Under the pieces are notes generated by a model. The model did no database searches. It was not told the DNA's origin and saw only the letters and a list, made by a program, of their open reading frames with translations. Below, one piece after another: positions 1-8,191 of a stretch of 10,125 nucleotides of DNA. The DNA comes from Dunaliella salina (lineage: Eukaryota; Chlorophyta; Chlorophyceae; Chlamydomonadales; Dunaliellaceae): positions 184,890-195,014 of the forward strand of contig MU069505.1 in assembly GCA_002284615.2 (NCBI GenBank). Direction: 5' to 3'. The number at the start of each line of letters is the position of its first letter. Position 1 is the stretch's first letter. The translations under genes were made by a program, and so were the position numbers.

Positions 1-304
1 CCGCCCCTGTTGCACACCAGCCTGCACTGCAAAGGCTTGCATGGGCCTTTCCTCATCAACACAGGCTTCAACCATGCCCCAGTATTCAGCGCGGCTTGCC
101 TCCACAGACAGAATTCAGCTTTGCTTGCCTGCTATGTGCTGCACTCTCCTGCGCCTCACACTTATGTAGTATGTATTCCCCCCAAATCTGCCTCGGCAAC
201 AGCTCCAAATTCACTCATCCTGATCAAATCGACTGAGCAACATGTACTCACAGAACTCAGTATTGCGCTTACGGAATCGCAAAACTTCAGTGTGAAGTTC
301 GTCA
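1..304. other. No gene recognised (upstream segment)
   Basis: Mixed-composition sequence before the AT-rich palindrome block. A 106-codon open frame from a TTG at position 10 crosses it, but its translation has no recognisable domain and runs into the AT-rich block. I looked for the upstream ZIP exon expected to carry an HSxxEG-like motif and did not find one in any frame. It may be an intron or intergenic sequence of the ZIP locus. Confidence 0.4.
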
Positions 305-455
305 GGTATAACGTTATAATAACGTTATAAATGACGTTATTTATAACGTTATGTTATGTACATAACTTCATAACGTATAACATAACAAGATCCGAACTTA
401 AATATACGGGTTATATACTTATGTTATAAATATAACGTTATATATAATTATAATG
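305..455. repeat. AT-rich nested palindrome cluster built on ATAACGTTAT
   Basis: About 150 bp almost entirely composed of ATAACGTTAT-like words. A perfect 14-bp inverted repeat pairs 319-332 with 339-352 around a 6-base loop (GACGTT). Directly after it is a perfect 14-bp palindrome at 353-366 (GTTATGTACATAAC). Further partial copies follow to about 455. The block is sharply AT-richer than its flanks. It could be a decayed transposon end, a local simple-sequence expansion or a cruciform-forming site; no coding role is seen. Confidence 0.75.
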
Positions 456-587
456 TTTGTGCCAACCCTACCCATATGACATGCACAGCACCCTGCAGCT
501 TGTTTCATTTAGCAAAAGTTCCAAGTCCCAAAACCAGGGTCTTCCAGTGGATGTGCTCCCCCTCTATCACTCTTCCACCTGGCCCTG

Positions 588-690
588 TTGGACTCGCCTG
601 GCTGGCGCCTGGGTCTGCTGGCGCTTTGCTGCTGCTGGCGCTGGTGCCTCTGTTCGCGCTCTGCTGGCGCTCTGCTGGCACCTGGCTCTG
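588..690. repeat. Degenerate CTG/GCG-rich minisatellite-like tract
   Basis: The tract repeats variants of CTGCTGGCGCT. It includes a perfect 11-bp tandem duplication, GCGCTCTGCTG at 656-666 and 667-677. It produces overlapping stop-free frames on both strands whose translations are low-complexity Leu/Ala/Cys strings, so I read those frames as a by-product of the repeat rather than as genes. Confidence 0.6.
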
Positions 691-849
691 CTTTCTTTTT
701 GCAGGCCTGTGCAGCTTGTGCAAGCCAGGCTGTTGTAGATTATTGACACATTGCTTTTCTTTCGTATGCCTTTGCAGCTAATATTGGGCCGTGCAAGCGA
801 TGCTTCGTAAATTGTTCACCTGTGGCTTTCCTTTTCTTCGTCTTCGCAG

Positions 850-913
850 CTCATAAGGGCCTTGCTGCCTATGCTCTGGGGTCATCCGTGGTAGAGAGCA
901 AGGCCTCTGCAAA
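850..913 (+). CDS. ZIP transporter exon a (AHKGLAAYALG, helix V)
   Basis: The acceptor is the CAG at 847-849 after a pyrimidine-rich run; the donor is GTGGGT at 914. The exon begins with two bases (CT) completing a codon from an earlier exon, and ends with two bases (AA) completed by the first base of the next exon to give Lys. It encodes HKGLAAYALGSSVVESKASA. The upstream border is less certain than the downstream one. The reading frame stays open back to about 745 and the pyrimidine tract translates as a hydrophobic stretch, so a longer exon is possible. Confidence 0.75.
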
Positions 914-3900
914 GTGGGTGAAGTTTCCATTGTTAGCAAATCTGAATTGCTTCCTCCTGAAGAGGTAGTTGTGCCAGGGGAGAGAGCCTGAAAATTTAGT
1001 GTGTGTACCTGCAGCTCTGTAGCTTGCATGCCCTGCCCATGTAAGAGCCTGGGGTTGCATGTATGGTCGTTCCAAACTTTTCCAAGCTGCTGCACTTGAA
1101 GTGGCCATCTGGGGAGCTGCTGCTCCTCACCAGGCCAAATTGCGACCTGGGAATAATTCCCTGCTTTCCCTCAGTTGCCTGCTGCAATAAATTGTGTCAT
1201 GGCATCCTTGTATTGTGTCCTTTCTCAGCTTCTTGCAGGCACCTGCATGATGCTTGGGGATCAGTGATGGAATGCTGGTTCAATTTTATGAAAATTGGAG
1301 TTTCTTTGTGTGCACAATTCTGTCCTGGTACCTGTCGTCAGAAGGGTTGTGCGGATGGAAAAATACTATCCATGTTCTTATTACTTTATGTACAGCGTTC
1401 ATTACAGCTGCATTGCGCAGTCCTACCAAGTCGTGGAGCTTACTCCTCCACAACTGTGGGAGAGCCCAGGAAGCTACAGAAAACATGATTTTTAAACGGC
1501 ACGTGTCGACTCCCTTTATAACTAGATCTTCGGAACCCTGAGTTAGAGAGCTATCAATTGGTGTACTTATGAGTCCAATTGGAGGAGGTGGTTTGGGGAG
1601 GGAGTCTAAGTGTTTGGGATCCCTCTCCACAATTTTGTTGAGCCACTTCAATAGAATTGTGAATGTATTGTTGGGCTCCTGAGCTCAAGAACTGTTGATT
1701 GGCACCCTTTGGGTGCAAATTGGGTAAAGGGGGGGGGTCTGTGTGCATAGCGGGGAGTCAGTGCCATGCGCGCAAAGGTGTGTTCAGCAGGGGGTGTGGA
1801 GGGGAACATGCAGCAAACCACTTCATACTTCCAGGATAGTGACAAAGTAAAATGTCGTGTTGCATGGTTAAGTCATGAGGGCAGTTTCTGGGAGTGAGGG
1901 CATTTTGCTAGCCAGTTGTGGGAGCCTGGAAGGGCAGGCATGCATGGGTGTCCCCTACTCAATTTTTACCCGATACTGCAACTCAACCTTCCCTCTGCTG
2001 CAACTCAATGCGCCAAGTATGTAGATGGATGGAGAGTTGAAAGAGGAGCAGATTCATACCCTTACTGTCTGGATTGAGGCACTGGAAGGGTGGTTTTGGG
2101 CGTGGTGGGTTGGTTTCGCGGTCTAGCCCAAAGTTTGCATGTGCCTTCAACTGGAAATTTTTTAAGCCTCCTCGAGAGCCCCACAGCTATATTAATGCAT
2201 CAAAATCAATGTATAGAAATGTAAATACCAAAATATCTGTATCTGTATCAGTAATATCAATACACAGCCTCGAGACTACCAAAAAAAAGGCCCCTACGTG
2301 GGCAGCCCCCAGATTTCCTTAATCAACGCTTCCATTAGCTAGAGGCGTAGCTTTTCCTTTTTCCTCTTCCTACCTCAGGCCCTTGCCAAAACATTACCCA
2401 GGACCGTCTGAATGTGATTGCTGTCCTGAACCGAAACTCTTCCTTATTTTTTGTCAGATCCCCAGCATGCAAAATCACTCCGGAAAGGCTGCAAGGGAAA
2501 TGGAGGATTTCGGCCTCATTTCTGCCCCATTCACAGAGCTCTTTGCCATGTCAGGGAGCTCTAATGATCAGCAATAGCATGCACCTCTCATTGTTGTGCA
2601 AGGCAGCTCCTGGACAGGTGTGGAGGGGGCCTGCAGGAAGCCCAAATTTGGCACCCCCTAAAGGCATAAGTTTGAGATCATGTAGCGGCCCCATCCCTGC
2701 AGAAGCACGAGGGAACAGCGGCTTGCCAGAAAACTCATGCTCTGACTCAGTGTCTGAGGAGTCGGTGATGTGATTTTTATTGGAAATTGTTCAGCGCTTT
2801 GAGGTAATTATGTGGATGGCAACTTTAGGGGTGCGCTTATCATGCAACGAGGCAATGCGGCCTCATGCCTACAGAGGCACAGGTATACAGCTGCTTACAA
2901 GAAAGCTCGTGCCCTGAGTCTGGCAATGTGCCTTTGATGGGGAATTGTTTAGTACTTTGAGATGATGTTGGGGATGGCAGCTCCAGGGTTGCACCCTACA
3001 TGCTTTTCATGCAACCAGGCAGTGCCGCCTCATGCCTATGGAGGCACGTGTACAGTGGCTTGCCGGAAAGCTGATGCTCTGAGGAGTCCAGCGATGTGCT
3101 TTTTTGTGGGGAATTGTTTTGTACCTTGAAGTGAAAATTGGGCCTGCAGATTGCACCAGACAGGCCTGCCTGTCTCCGTCACTGCCAACCAGTATGGGTT
3201 GTCCCCGTGGCTGTTTTTTGACCTAAGTATGGCCATCTACACTTTCAGGCTATGCTTCAAACTCGGTGCATGCCCTGAGTATACCAAACATGTTTCTATG
3301 CCAAGCATGGAGTTGGGGGATGTCGCCCTATGTGGCTTAAAAGCTGTTTTCCATCCATTTTGCTGAAAAAGGTGAAATTTTGAACTTGCACCAGATGACC
3401 AGCGCTCCTGGATTGAAGCTGTTCTTAGGTCGTCTAATCATGCTGCAATTTCAGATTCTGCGGGGGGGCCTTGGGGGAGCGTGTTGGTGCGTTGACCCGT
3501 CGCGGCAGATGTGCATGTGGATGCAGGAAGTAACACCGCATCACAACTGCTGCGTCCCCTGGCAAGCTGAGCACATCCTCTGGTGCTGCCCATCATAATG
3601 CGTCTATTGAAACTTAAATGAAGCCAAACGCGGTGGCCTACACAAGAAGACGCGTGCTTTTAACTGAATTACTGGACGTTTTTTCTTATTTTCCCATGAC
3701 GTACCTCCCAGCACTGCGTCCCTGGGCGACCTGAGCGCATCCTCGGATGCTGCCCAACAAGAGACGTCTATTGAAACTTAATTTAATTGAGGCCAAACAG
3801 TGCCCTTTTTGTGCCGACACTTGCGAGCATTGACTTTCCCGGTGCCAATCTCACCACATTAAAGGTGCTGCCCAACATGACGATTGGTTGGTACTTGGAA

Positions 3901-6829
3901 GGTGCAGAACGGCTCACTGTGCTGTCGGTAGGAAACATTTGTGTGAATTACCAATTTTGAGACCTTCCTGCCGGCCACACACTGCACCTCAGCCCGCCCT
4001 CTTTACACCTCCTTGGAGAGCTGAAGATCAGCAACCCAACACACTGCTCAGGTCAAAAAATGGTGCAGTGAATGCTGAGACATGCTGAAAAGCAGTAAAT
4101 TGCAGCTTTTTGCCTAGGAAGGGACCATCCAGCCATGGGGACGACCTATGCCCGATGGACGGAATTGATGCTTTTCTGTATATTGTGCAAAATTTATATC
4201 ACTGTGCATGAATAACGTTTTTTTGCTTTGCACGATGGTGTTCAATTCCATTTCGGACACTGAGAGCAGGAGGGTGCCAAAAATAATTTGCCCTCAGACG
4301 TGTGTAAATTTTGGCTCGGACCCTTCTGACCAGCACCCGCCCCAAAATACCCCCTTCCAGCGCTCCAATCCAGACAAAAAGGGTGTACCAATCTGCTCCT
4401 CTTTGAATTCCCCGTCCATCTGCATACCAATCGCAATCAAACACTGAGTTGGAGCTGAGTTATGCTGCAGAAATTGGGAAATGTACGCCCATGCAAAACT
4501 GCCCTTCCAGGCACCCACAACTGGCTTACAAGCCCATGACTGACTATCTGACTTCACCATGCAAGGACATATTCCACATTGTCTCTAGCAAATGGAAGAT
4601 TGGATTTGTTTGCTTAATGTTTGCCTTCGCACCCCCAGCAGCCTACACCCATGCGCATGTGGCACTGACCCTGATTCATGCACTGAGCCTCCCCTCCTTT
4701 ACCCAATTTTCTCAAAGAAGGTGCCAATCAACAGTTCTCGAGCTGAGGAATCCGACGATGTATTTAGGATTCTGTAGAAGTGCTCAGAACAATTCTGGCG
4801 GGGGGGGTTCCAAAGAGTCGGAACCCCCCTCGACTACCCACCGCCCCCCACCATCTCCGATCGGACCCTTATTTATACCAATTGATAGCTCTCGATCTCA
4901 GGATTTTGAACATAAAGTTTTTAATCCGATTCACACATGCCGCCAAGCAGTTATGCTTTTGGCACCCTCCTGCTGAGAGGGTAAAAGTTGTCAATGTTGC
5001 CCCTGCACAGTTGTCGAAAATGATTGATTTTGGGCCGCGATGTTGATGCGTAATCAAAACTAATTTTTTTGGGTGGGGTGTGCGATGAGTCAAATTCTGC
5101 TTAGTATAAACATTAGTTTCAATGTTGCAGACATGACTGAGCACGCGAGGGTGGCCCTGACCGCTGTCTTGACCATGCTCTTTCTGCCTTCGATTGCCCT
5201 GCCAGCCCCATTTGTGAGCACATCTGGGAATTAAATAGAGGTTTGGAAAGCTCAGAATCCGAGCTTCCCAGAGGTGTTATCATTTCCCTAGGTGGTGCAG
5301 TGTACTGCAAGCAAACCACATTCAGCAGTCGGGTCCGACAGTTGGTCAGTCTCAGGACTTGTATTGACATTAAATATCGACGGGGACCTTTGAATTTGGG
5401 TTGTCAACAGATCGTAAAGGCCCTTTTGTCATGAACTTGCCCTGAATTCCAGCCAAACATCTGGGACCATAGTCTTTCTCAACGCCTGAGGAAAGATGCA
5501 AGAAGCCTGTCAATCTTTAAGATTCATGCTCAGGATCCGTCTGAGCTGTGAACCAAGGGAGAAAAGCTTCCTTGTGTTTTCAAGGCAAATCCTAGTACTT
5601 CTAGCCTAACTTCACCATGCCTGGAAATAATGTCACTTAGCTGTCCAACCTACGCACATGCCTGGTCTTATGATCACCACAGAAATTTTCAGCCATGGTT
5701 GACCACTTGAACGGAGATGTCTTAAAGCGCACCTAGTCTAACCTCTCTGCCTGCATGGGTGTACACAAAGTCTGGTGTGCTGGTTTTCAGTAAGAGCCCA
5801 TCACAAAACTGTGTGCCTGTGCTGTTTCTCCTCCTTGCAGGCGCTTCTGGTCTGTGATCTTAGCTTTTTCATTGGCAAGTCCCGTTGGGATCTTCATAGG
5901 CTACGCACTGAGCTCGGTAAGTGTCCACGGAGGTCCTGGGATGGACATACTAATTTTCATGAAAACACACTGAGCTCTGAGAGCAGGGGGAAGGAATGAT
6001 GCAGGCATGCGATTCAGTGAGGATTGAGCTTGTGTGTTGGGTTCTATAGCTGAAGTTTGTAGTGGAAGACGTATATGCTGAGCTTGTGTGTTTGGTTATA
6101 GTGTTCAAAGTGGCAGATGAGGATGTGTGTGAGCAGAGCTTGTGTGTTTGATTACATTGCTGACCTGTTTCAGCTGAAGACATTCATCAGGCCAGCCAGC
6201 CCTCACGCACCTGCTGCCTGGAAAGCCTGCACCACTCATACCTCCTTATTTTGTCTAGAATTGCTGTCTCTGGCTCAGATCTCATCTTTCCTTCCCGCGT
6301 TATAAGGTATGATTGTGTTGCCTGTAAGCAAGGTACAGGACTGATCTGCTGTTGTTGCATGCACTTACTTTGTTTTTGTCTGGTACCCCAGCTGCACATG
6401 CTCTGCTCTTGTAGTTAAACTTGGCAGGATTGAGCAGCAGCTGCTGTGGCTGCCTGCTCTGGTTTTGTGTTTGTCTGGTGCCCTAACTGCACATGCTCTG
6501 CTCTTGTGGTTGCTGACCCTGGTGGGACTCTTTTTTGTGACAGTGATGACTGTTGGGTCTTTCCTTAATGCAAGCTGGCTTTGTTCAGCGTAGACTTTTG
6601 CTGATCCTGAGTGCATTTTGAGCACATGCTGCTGTTTGTCCACCCCATGCAGGTTTCAAATAGCAAAGGAGGGGCAGCCTTGAGTGCGCTCGCCAGTGGC
6701 ACCTTCTTATATGTTGCCATGATGGAGGTCATCCCCCGGGAGCTCGATGATCCTCACATGCGAATGCCAAAGATGCTCACAATTTGTGTTGGGTTTGGTC
6801 TCATGTCCTTGCTAGCTGTCTGGGCATAA
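850..6829 (+). CDS. ZIP-family (SLC39-like) metal transporter, C-terminal part, 3 exons
   Basis: Join 850-913, 5841-5916, 6653-6829; 5' end missing. ZIP proteins move divalent metals such as zinc or iron into the cytosol through an eight-helix membrane domain, and this part should cover roughly helices V-VIII. The spliced product reads AHKGLAAYALG, then FSLASPVGIFIGYALSS, then GTFLYVAMMEVIPREL, and ends a short hydrophobic segment later. From memory of the family, human ZIP1 has HKG, TPLGIGLG and GTFLYITFLEILPQEL in the same order. Counting from HKG to the (P)xGI motif gives 38 residues in both, a gapless match that supports splicing across the 4.9-kb intron. The His of HKG is at a metal-ligand position of helix V in this family (established knowledge). 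Metal specificity cannot be read from the sequence. Upstream helices, including the HSxxEG helix, were not found and presumably lie before the window or in unrecognised small exons. Confidence 0.85.
1460..2180 (+). mobile_element. hAT-like non-autonomous DNA transposon, copy A, with target-site repeats
   Basis: The element spans 1467-2173 (707 bp), flanked by perfect 7-bp direct repeats GAGAGCC at 1460-1466 and 2174-2180. It starts CAGGAAGCTACAGAAAAC and ends AAGCCTCCTC, degenerate versions of the sharper ends of copy B. It aligns along its whole length with the reverse complement of copy B. Strong blocks are 1546-1561 (16/16), 1682-1706 (24/25) and 1911-1937 (26/27), with more diverged sequence between. 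No transposase motif is seen in any frame, so it would depend on an element elsewhere. It is the older-looking of the two because its termini have decayed. Confidence 0.8.
2677..3163. repeat. Tandem array, three diverged units of about 160 bp
   Basis: Units run approximately 2677-2838, 2839-3006 and 3007-3163. Each opens with TCATGCAAC-like sequence (TCATGTAGC in unit 1). Each then has CCTCATGCCTA...GGCAC-like sequence, a CTTGCCGGAAAGCT-like block, GTGATGTGATTTT or its variants, and GGAAATTGTT or GGGGAATTGTTT before a CTTTGAG-like end. Units 2 and 3 resemble each other more than unit 1. No open frame is shared by the units, so a noncoding minisatellite or satellite fragment inside the intron is the likely reading. 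Confidence 0.7.
3550..3887. repeat. Duplicated ~90-bp block, plus a third partial copy
   Basis: Copy 1 is at about 3550-3636 and copy 2 at about 3714-3804. They share CTGCGTCCC, a CTGAGC(A/G)CATCCTC block, TGCTGCCCA and CGTCTATTGAAACTTAA, and end on GCCAAAC. A third, partial copy at about 3862-3881 retains GGTGCTGCCCAACATGACG. The start-to-start offset of copies 1 and 2 is 164 bp, close to the period of the upstream array, but I could not align the two arrays to each other. Confidence 0.65.
4260..4979 (-). mobile_element. hAT-like non-autonomous DNA transposon, copy B, with perfect TIRs
   Basis: The element spans 4267-4972 (706 bp). Perfect 16-bp terminal inverted repeats CAGGAGGGTGCCAAAA lie at 4267-4282 and, inverted, at 4957-4972. 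Perfect 7-bp direct repeats CTGAGAG flank it at 4260-4266 and 4973-4979. CAGG-type ends are typical of the hAT superfamily, which usually makes 8-bp target duplications, so 7 bp is slightly off. If the right end is moved one base inward, both copies give 7 of 8 matches. It is the reverse-complement homologue of copy A. No transposase domain is recognisable, and at about 0.7 kb it is too short to be autonomous. Superfamily assignment is inference from the ends only. Confidence 0.85.
4980..5840. other. Rest of large intron, no gene recognised
   Basis: Between the second transposon copy and the next ZIP exon. A 33-codon frame from ATG 5134 to the stop at 5233 reads as a mildly hydrophobic peptide, and other open frames are below 90 codons. 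None shows a known motif or a convincing exon border pair that would fit the ZIP reading frame. A short inverted pair AAACTAAT/ATTAGTTT flanks about 5057-5120. Confidence 0.4.
5841..5916 (+). CDS. ZIP transporter exon b (FSLASPVGIFIGYALSS, helix VI)
   Basis: The exon follows acceptor CTCCTTGCAG and ends at the consensus donor GTAAGT (5917). Its first base completes the Lys codon begun in exon a. The remaining 75 bases are 25 codons, so it leaves at phase 0. It encodes RFWSVILAF followed by SLASPVGIFIGYALSS, matching the family segment in which a small-residue/Pro/Gly-Ile motif breaks a transmembrane helix. The exon is too short and in the wrong frame to be noticed as an ORF; the longest open frame over it is a shadow. 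Confidence 0.88.
6020..6165. repeat. Three ~55-bp tandem repeats inside ZIP intron 2
   Basis: The word GAGCTTGTGTGTT(T/G)G(G/A)TT recurs at 6026, 6080 and 6136, at offsets of 54 and 56 bp. It is followed each time by an (C/A)TA or ACA-type trinucleotide and a TGCTGA- or GCTGAAG-like stretch. The intervening sequence is partly similar (GTGGAAGAC, GTGGCAGATG). Noncoding. Confidence 0.65.
6370..6511. repeat. ~48-bp direct duplication inside ZIP intron 2
   Basis: 6370-6416 and 6464-6511 are near-identical. Both contain TTTGTCTGGT, a CCC(C/T)A segment, then CTGCACATGCTCTGCTCTTG and a final T(A/G)GTT. The offset is about 95 bp. The sequence between them, rich in GCAGCAGCTGCTG, is unique to the gap. 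Confidence 0.7.
6653..6829 (+). CDS. ZIP transporter terminal exon (GTFLYVAMMEVIPREL, helices VII-VIII)
   Basis: It begins after acceptor CCCCATGCAG and stops with TAA at 6827-6829, giving 58 codons. It reads VSNSKGG, then AALSALASGTFLYVAMMEV, then IPRELDDPHMRMPKM, and ends in the hydrophobic LTICVGFGLMSLLAVWA, which fits the last ZIP helix ending almost at the C-terminus, as in other family members. The Glu of MMEVIPREL is in the position of the conserved acidic residue of helix VII. An ATG at 6611 opens the same frame upstream, but this is intron sequence. Confidence 0.92.
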   Translation, partial: VSNSKGGAALSALASGTFLYVAMMEVIPRELDDPHMRMPKMLTICVGFGLMSLLAVWA

Positions 6830-7506
6830 GAAAGACAGCATGCCCCATGCATCTGCCCTGTGTTAGTCTGGAGGCATGTTACTCGACCCCAGTTGCCACC
6901 CTTGGTACTGCTTGAATTGCTGTCAAAGCGAGGCGAGCCGGATGAATGGGGGTCTTCTAGCTATGGGTAATTGTCCCTCACTGTTTGCAGCAAGCATGCC
7001 TGCTTGCCTCTTTTGTGTTGCTTCTGCCCCTCTCTCGGTAGGAGTTTACTTTTTTTTCCACTCTAACACCTGTCCAGTTGGAGTTTCAGGTGTTGAGTGT
7101 TGTTGTGAGTAGGACTGAGCAGGTATTGCTTGTGGAGTGCTCAAGCTCCACATTGCAACGACTGGTTTTCGTGTATCCTATCCCTTTTTCCACCGTAGAA
7201 GGTGTTTGTTCCCAAACCAGGGATGTCCAATTCGACTAACCTAAACAAACTGAAATCAAATTTTGCATGCATGTTGTTGCACTTGAAGAGTGCCATTTCT
7301 CGGATCAAAGTATTCCTAGATTTTGGATTTGCACCCCCGTTTTGTGGAATTTAACCTTCAGAGTACATTCATGCATAGGCCGCCGGAAGCTACCAGGAAA
7401 GCAACTCAGATGTTGCAAGAATTCGTTTACTCACGAAGGCTGTCCTTTTGGAAAGGATAGGGAAGGATACCCGGGCTGTACCTGCCTGCGTGGTACAGGA
7501 AAAGCA
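6830..7506 (+). other. Probable 3' UTR of the ZIP gene
   Basis: This stretch after the ZIP stop has no recognisable coding domain. Its open frames, at most 87 codons, are featureless. Near its end, about 7475-7498, CTGTACC and GGTACAG form a 7-bp hairpin stem. The extent of the transcript is inferred only from the AATAAA that follows. Confidence 0.4.
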
Positions 7507-7512
7507 AATAAA
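7507..7512 (+). terminator. Possible polyadenylation signal AATAAA
   Basis: An AATAAA hexamer lies about 680 bp after the ZIP stop codon, within a short AT-rich stretch. Such hexamers occur by chance, and if the organism is a chlorophyte its usual signal would be TGTAA rather than AATAAA. Low confidence without transcript data. Confidence 0.25.
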
Positions 7513-8190
7513 TTCAGTACATCATTTTAATTGGTGTGGCTGGCACAATCTACAACGAATACAGGGAATACAAGGTTTACAGAGATAAGGCCTTCAGTCA
7601 AGACGTGCGACTGCTAGCCTGCTCGTAAAAAAGGACAACGTCGCAAATTAAAGATGAGTTTTTTTGTCCTGCTGCAGAAGAGTGAACAAATCCCGAGTCC
7701 TGCAATGGTTATACAAATATGCATATTTAATGTGAAGTGTAACTTCCTGAGGGTGAGCACTAAAAAAGATCTCTCGTCTTGAAGATCATCAGTAGCTTGG
7801 CATAAGTCACAACTGGAAAAAGAGCCAGGATTCCAGGTTGATCTCATGGAGGCTATGAACACGGAATCTAAAGTGACGCTGCAAATAACGTCCTGGTGGA
7901 GGTCAAGACACATGTGTTTTGGATGCCTGAAGCTGGGATAAGTAGCCATGGCTCTGCTTGTGGGCAGGGCGCACCATTGATGGTAAGGTAAGGAAAGGTT
8001 ACATCGCTATATCCGCCTACAAGGGTGAGCAGAAATACAGAGGCCTGTAACCAGACGAGTCTCAAAATGAGCAGTGCTCAAACTTGTATTCGAATTTTAA
8101 CAAAGGCTTGAGCTGAGTTTGGAAGTGTCAACTGCTGGAGGTTCTTAGTCATGCCATGTTCTGCAGTGCGCAATCACTCTGCATGAAATG
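7513..8190. other. Intergenic stretch, no gene recognised
   Basis: Minus-strand open frames of 111 codons (7614-7949) and 65 codons (7868-8065) are present. The second begins with a signal-peptide-like hydrophobic run, but from TTG rather than ATG. Neither shows a known family motif or matching splice sites that I can defend. I see nothing else of note. Confidence 0.4.
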
Positions 8191-8191
8191 A

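Larger units (their letters stand above)
914..5840 (+). other. Large intron of the ZIP gene (4.9 kb)
   Basis: Runs from donor GTGGGT at 914 to acceptor CTCCTTGCAG ending at 5840. It contains two inverted copies of a hAT-like miniature element and two tandem-repeat arrays (separate entries). The rest (914-1459, 2181-2676, 3164-3549, 3888-4259 and 4980-5840) holds no recognisable domain. Its longest open frame, 141 codons from 1063, has no known motif and runs into the left end of the first transposon copy. An unrecognised small alternative exon cannot be excluded. Confidence 0.75.
5917..6652 (+). other. Second intron of the ZIP gene (736 bp)
   Basis: Starts GTAAGT at 5917 and ends CCCCATGCAG at 6652, joining exons in phase 0 (Ser-Val). 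It contains two short-repeat systems described separately and no recognisable coding sequence. Confidence 0.85.

Noticed and set aside
457..781. Overlapping open frames of 60-101 codons on both strands
   Set aside because: They lie over the CTG/GCG-rich repeat, translate to low-complexity Leu/Ala/Cys or Gln/Ala strings and show no family motif.
780..793. A 13-bp microexon between CAG 777-779 and GTGCAA 793
   Set aside because: It would join in frame to the ZIP exon, but the donor is poor and it puts a Pro before the HKG motif, which is unlike the family.
1063..1488. 141-codon + strand open frame as a gene
   Set aside because: It has no recognisable domain, lies inside the ZIP intron and ends inside the left end of transposon copy A.
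2648..2835. TTTGGCACCCCCTA at 2647 and TAGGGGTGC at 2827 as a third transposon of the same family
   Set aside because: The ends resemble the TIR only loosely. They lie about 180 bp apart, overlap the tandem array, and show no flanking duplication or internal homology to copies A and B.
4199..4976. Open frames of 64-175 codons on both strands over transposon copy B as a transposase
   Set aside because: None keeps hAT transposase motifs, and copy A does not preserve the same frames.
5134..5233. Small hydrophobic peptide from ATG 5134
   Set aside because: Only 33 codons, inside the ZIP intron, with no supporting splice or translation signal.
7868..8065. Minus-strand secreted protein with a signal-peptide-like start
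   Set aside because: The frame begins with TTG rather than ATG, ends after 65 codons, and no convincing exon structure continues it.
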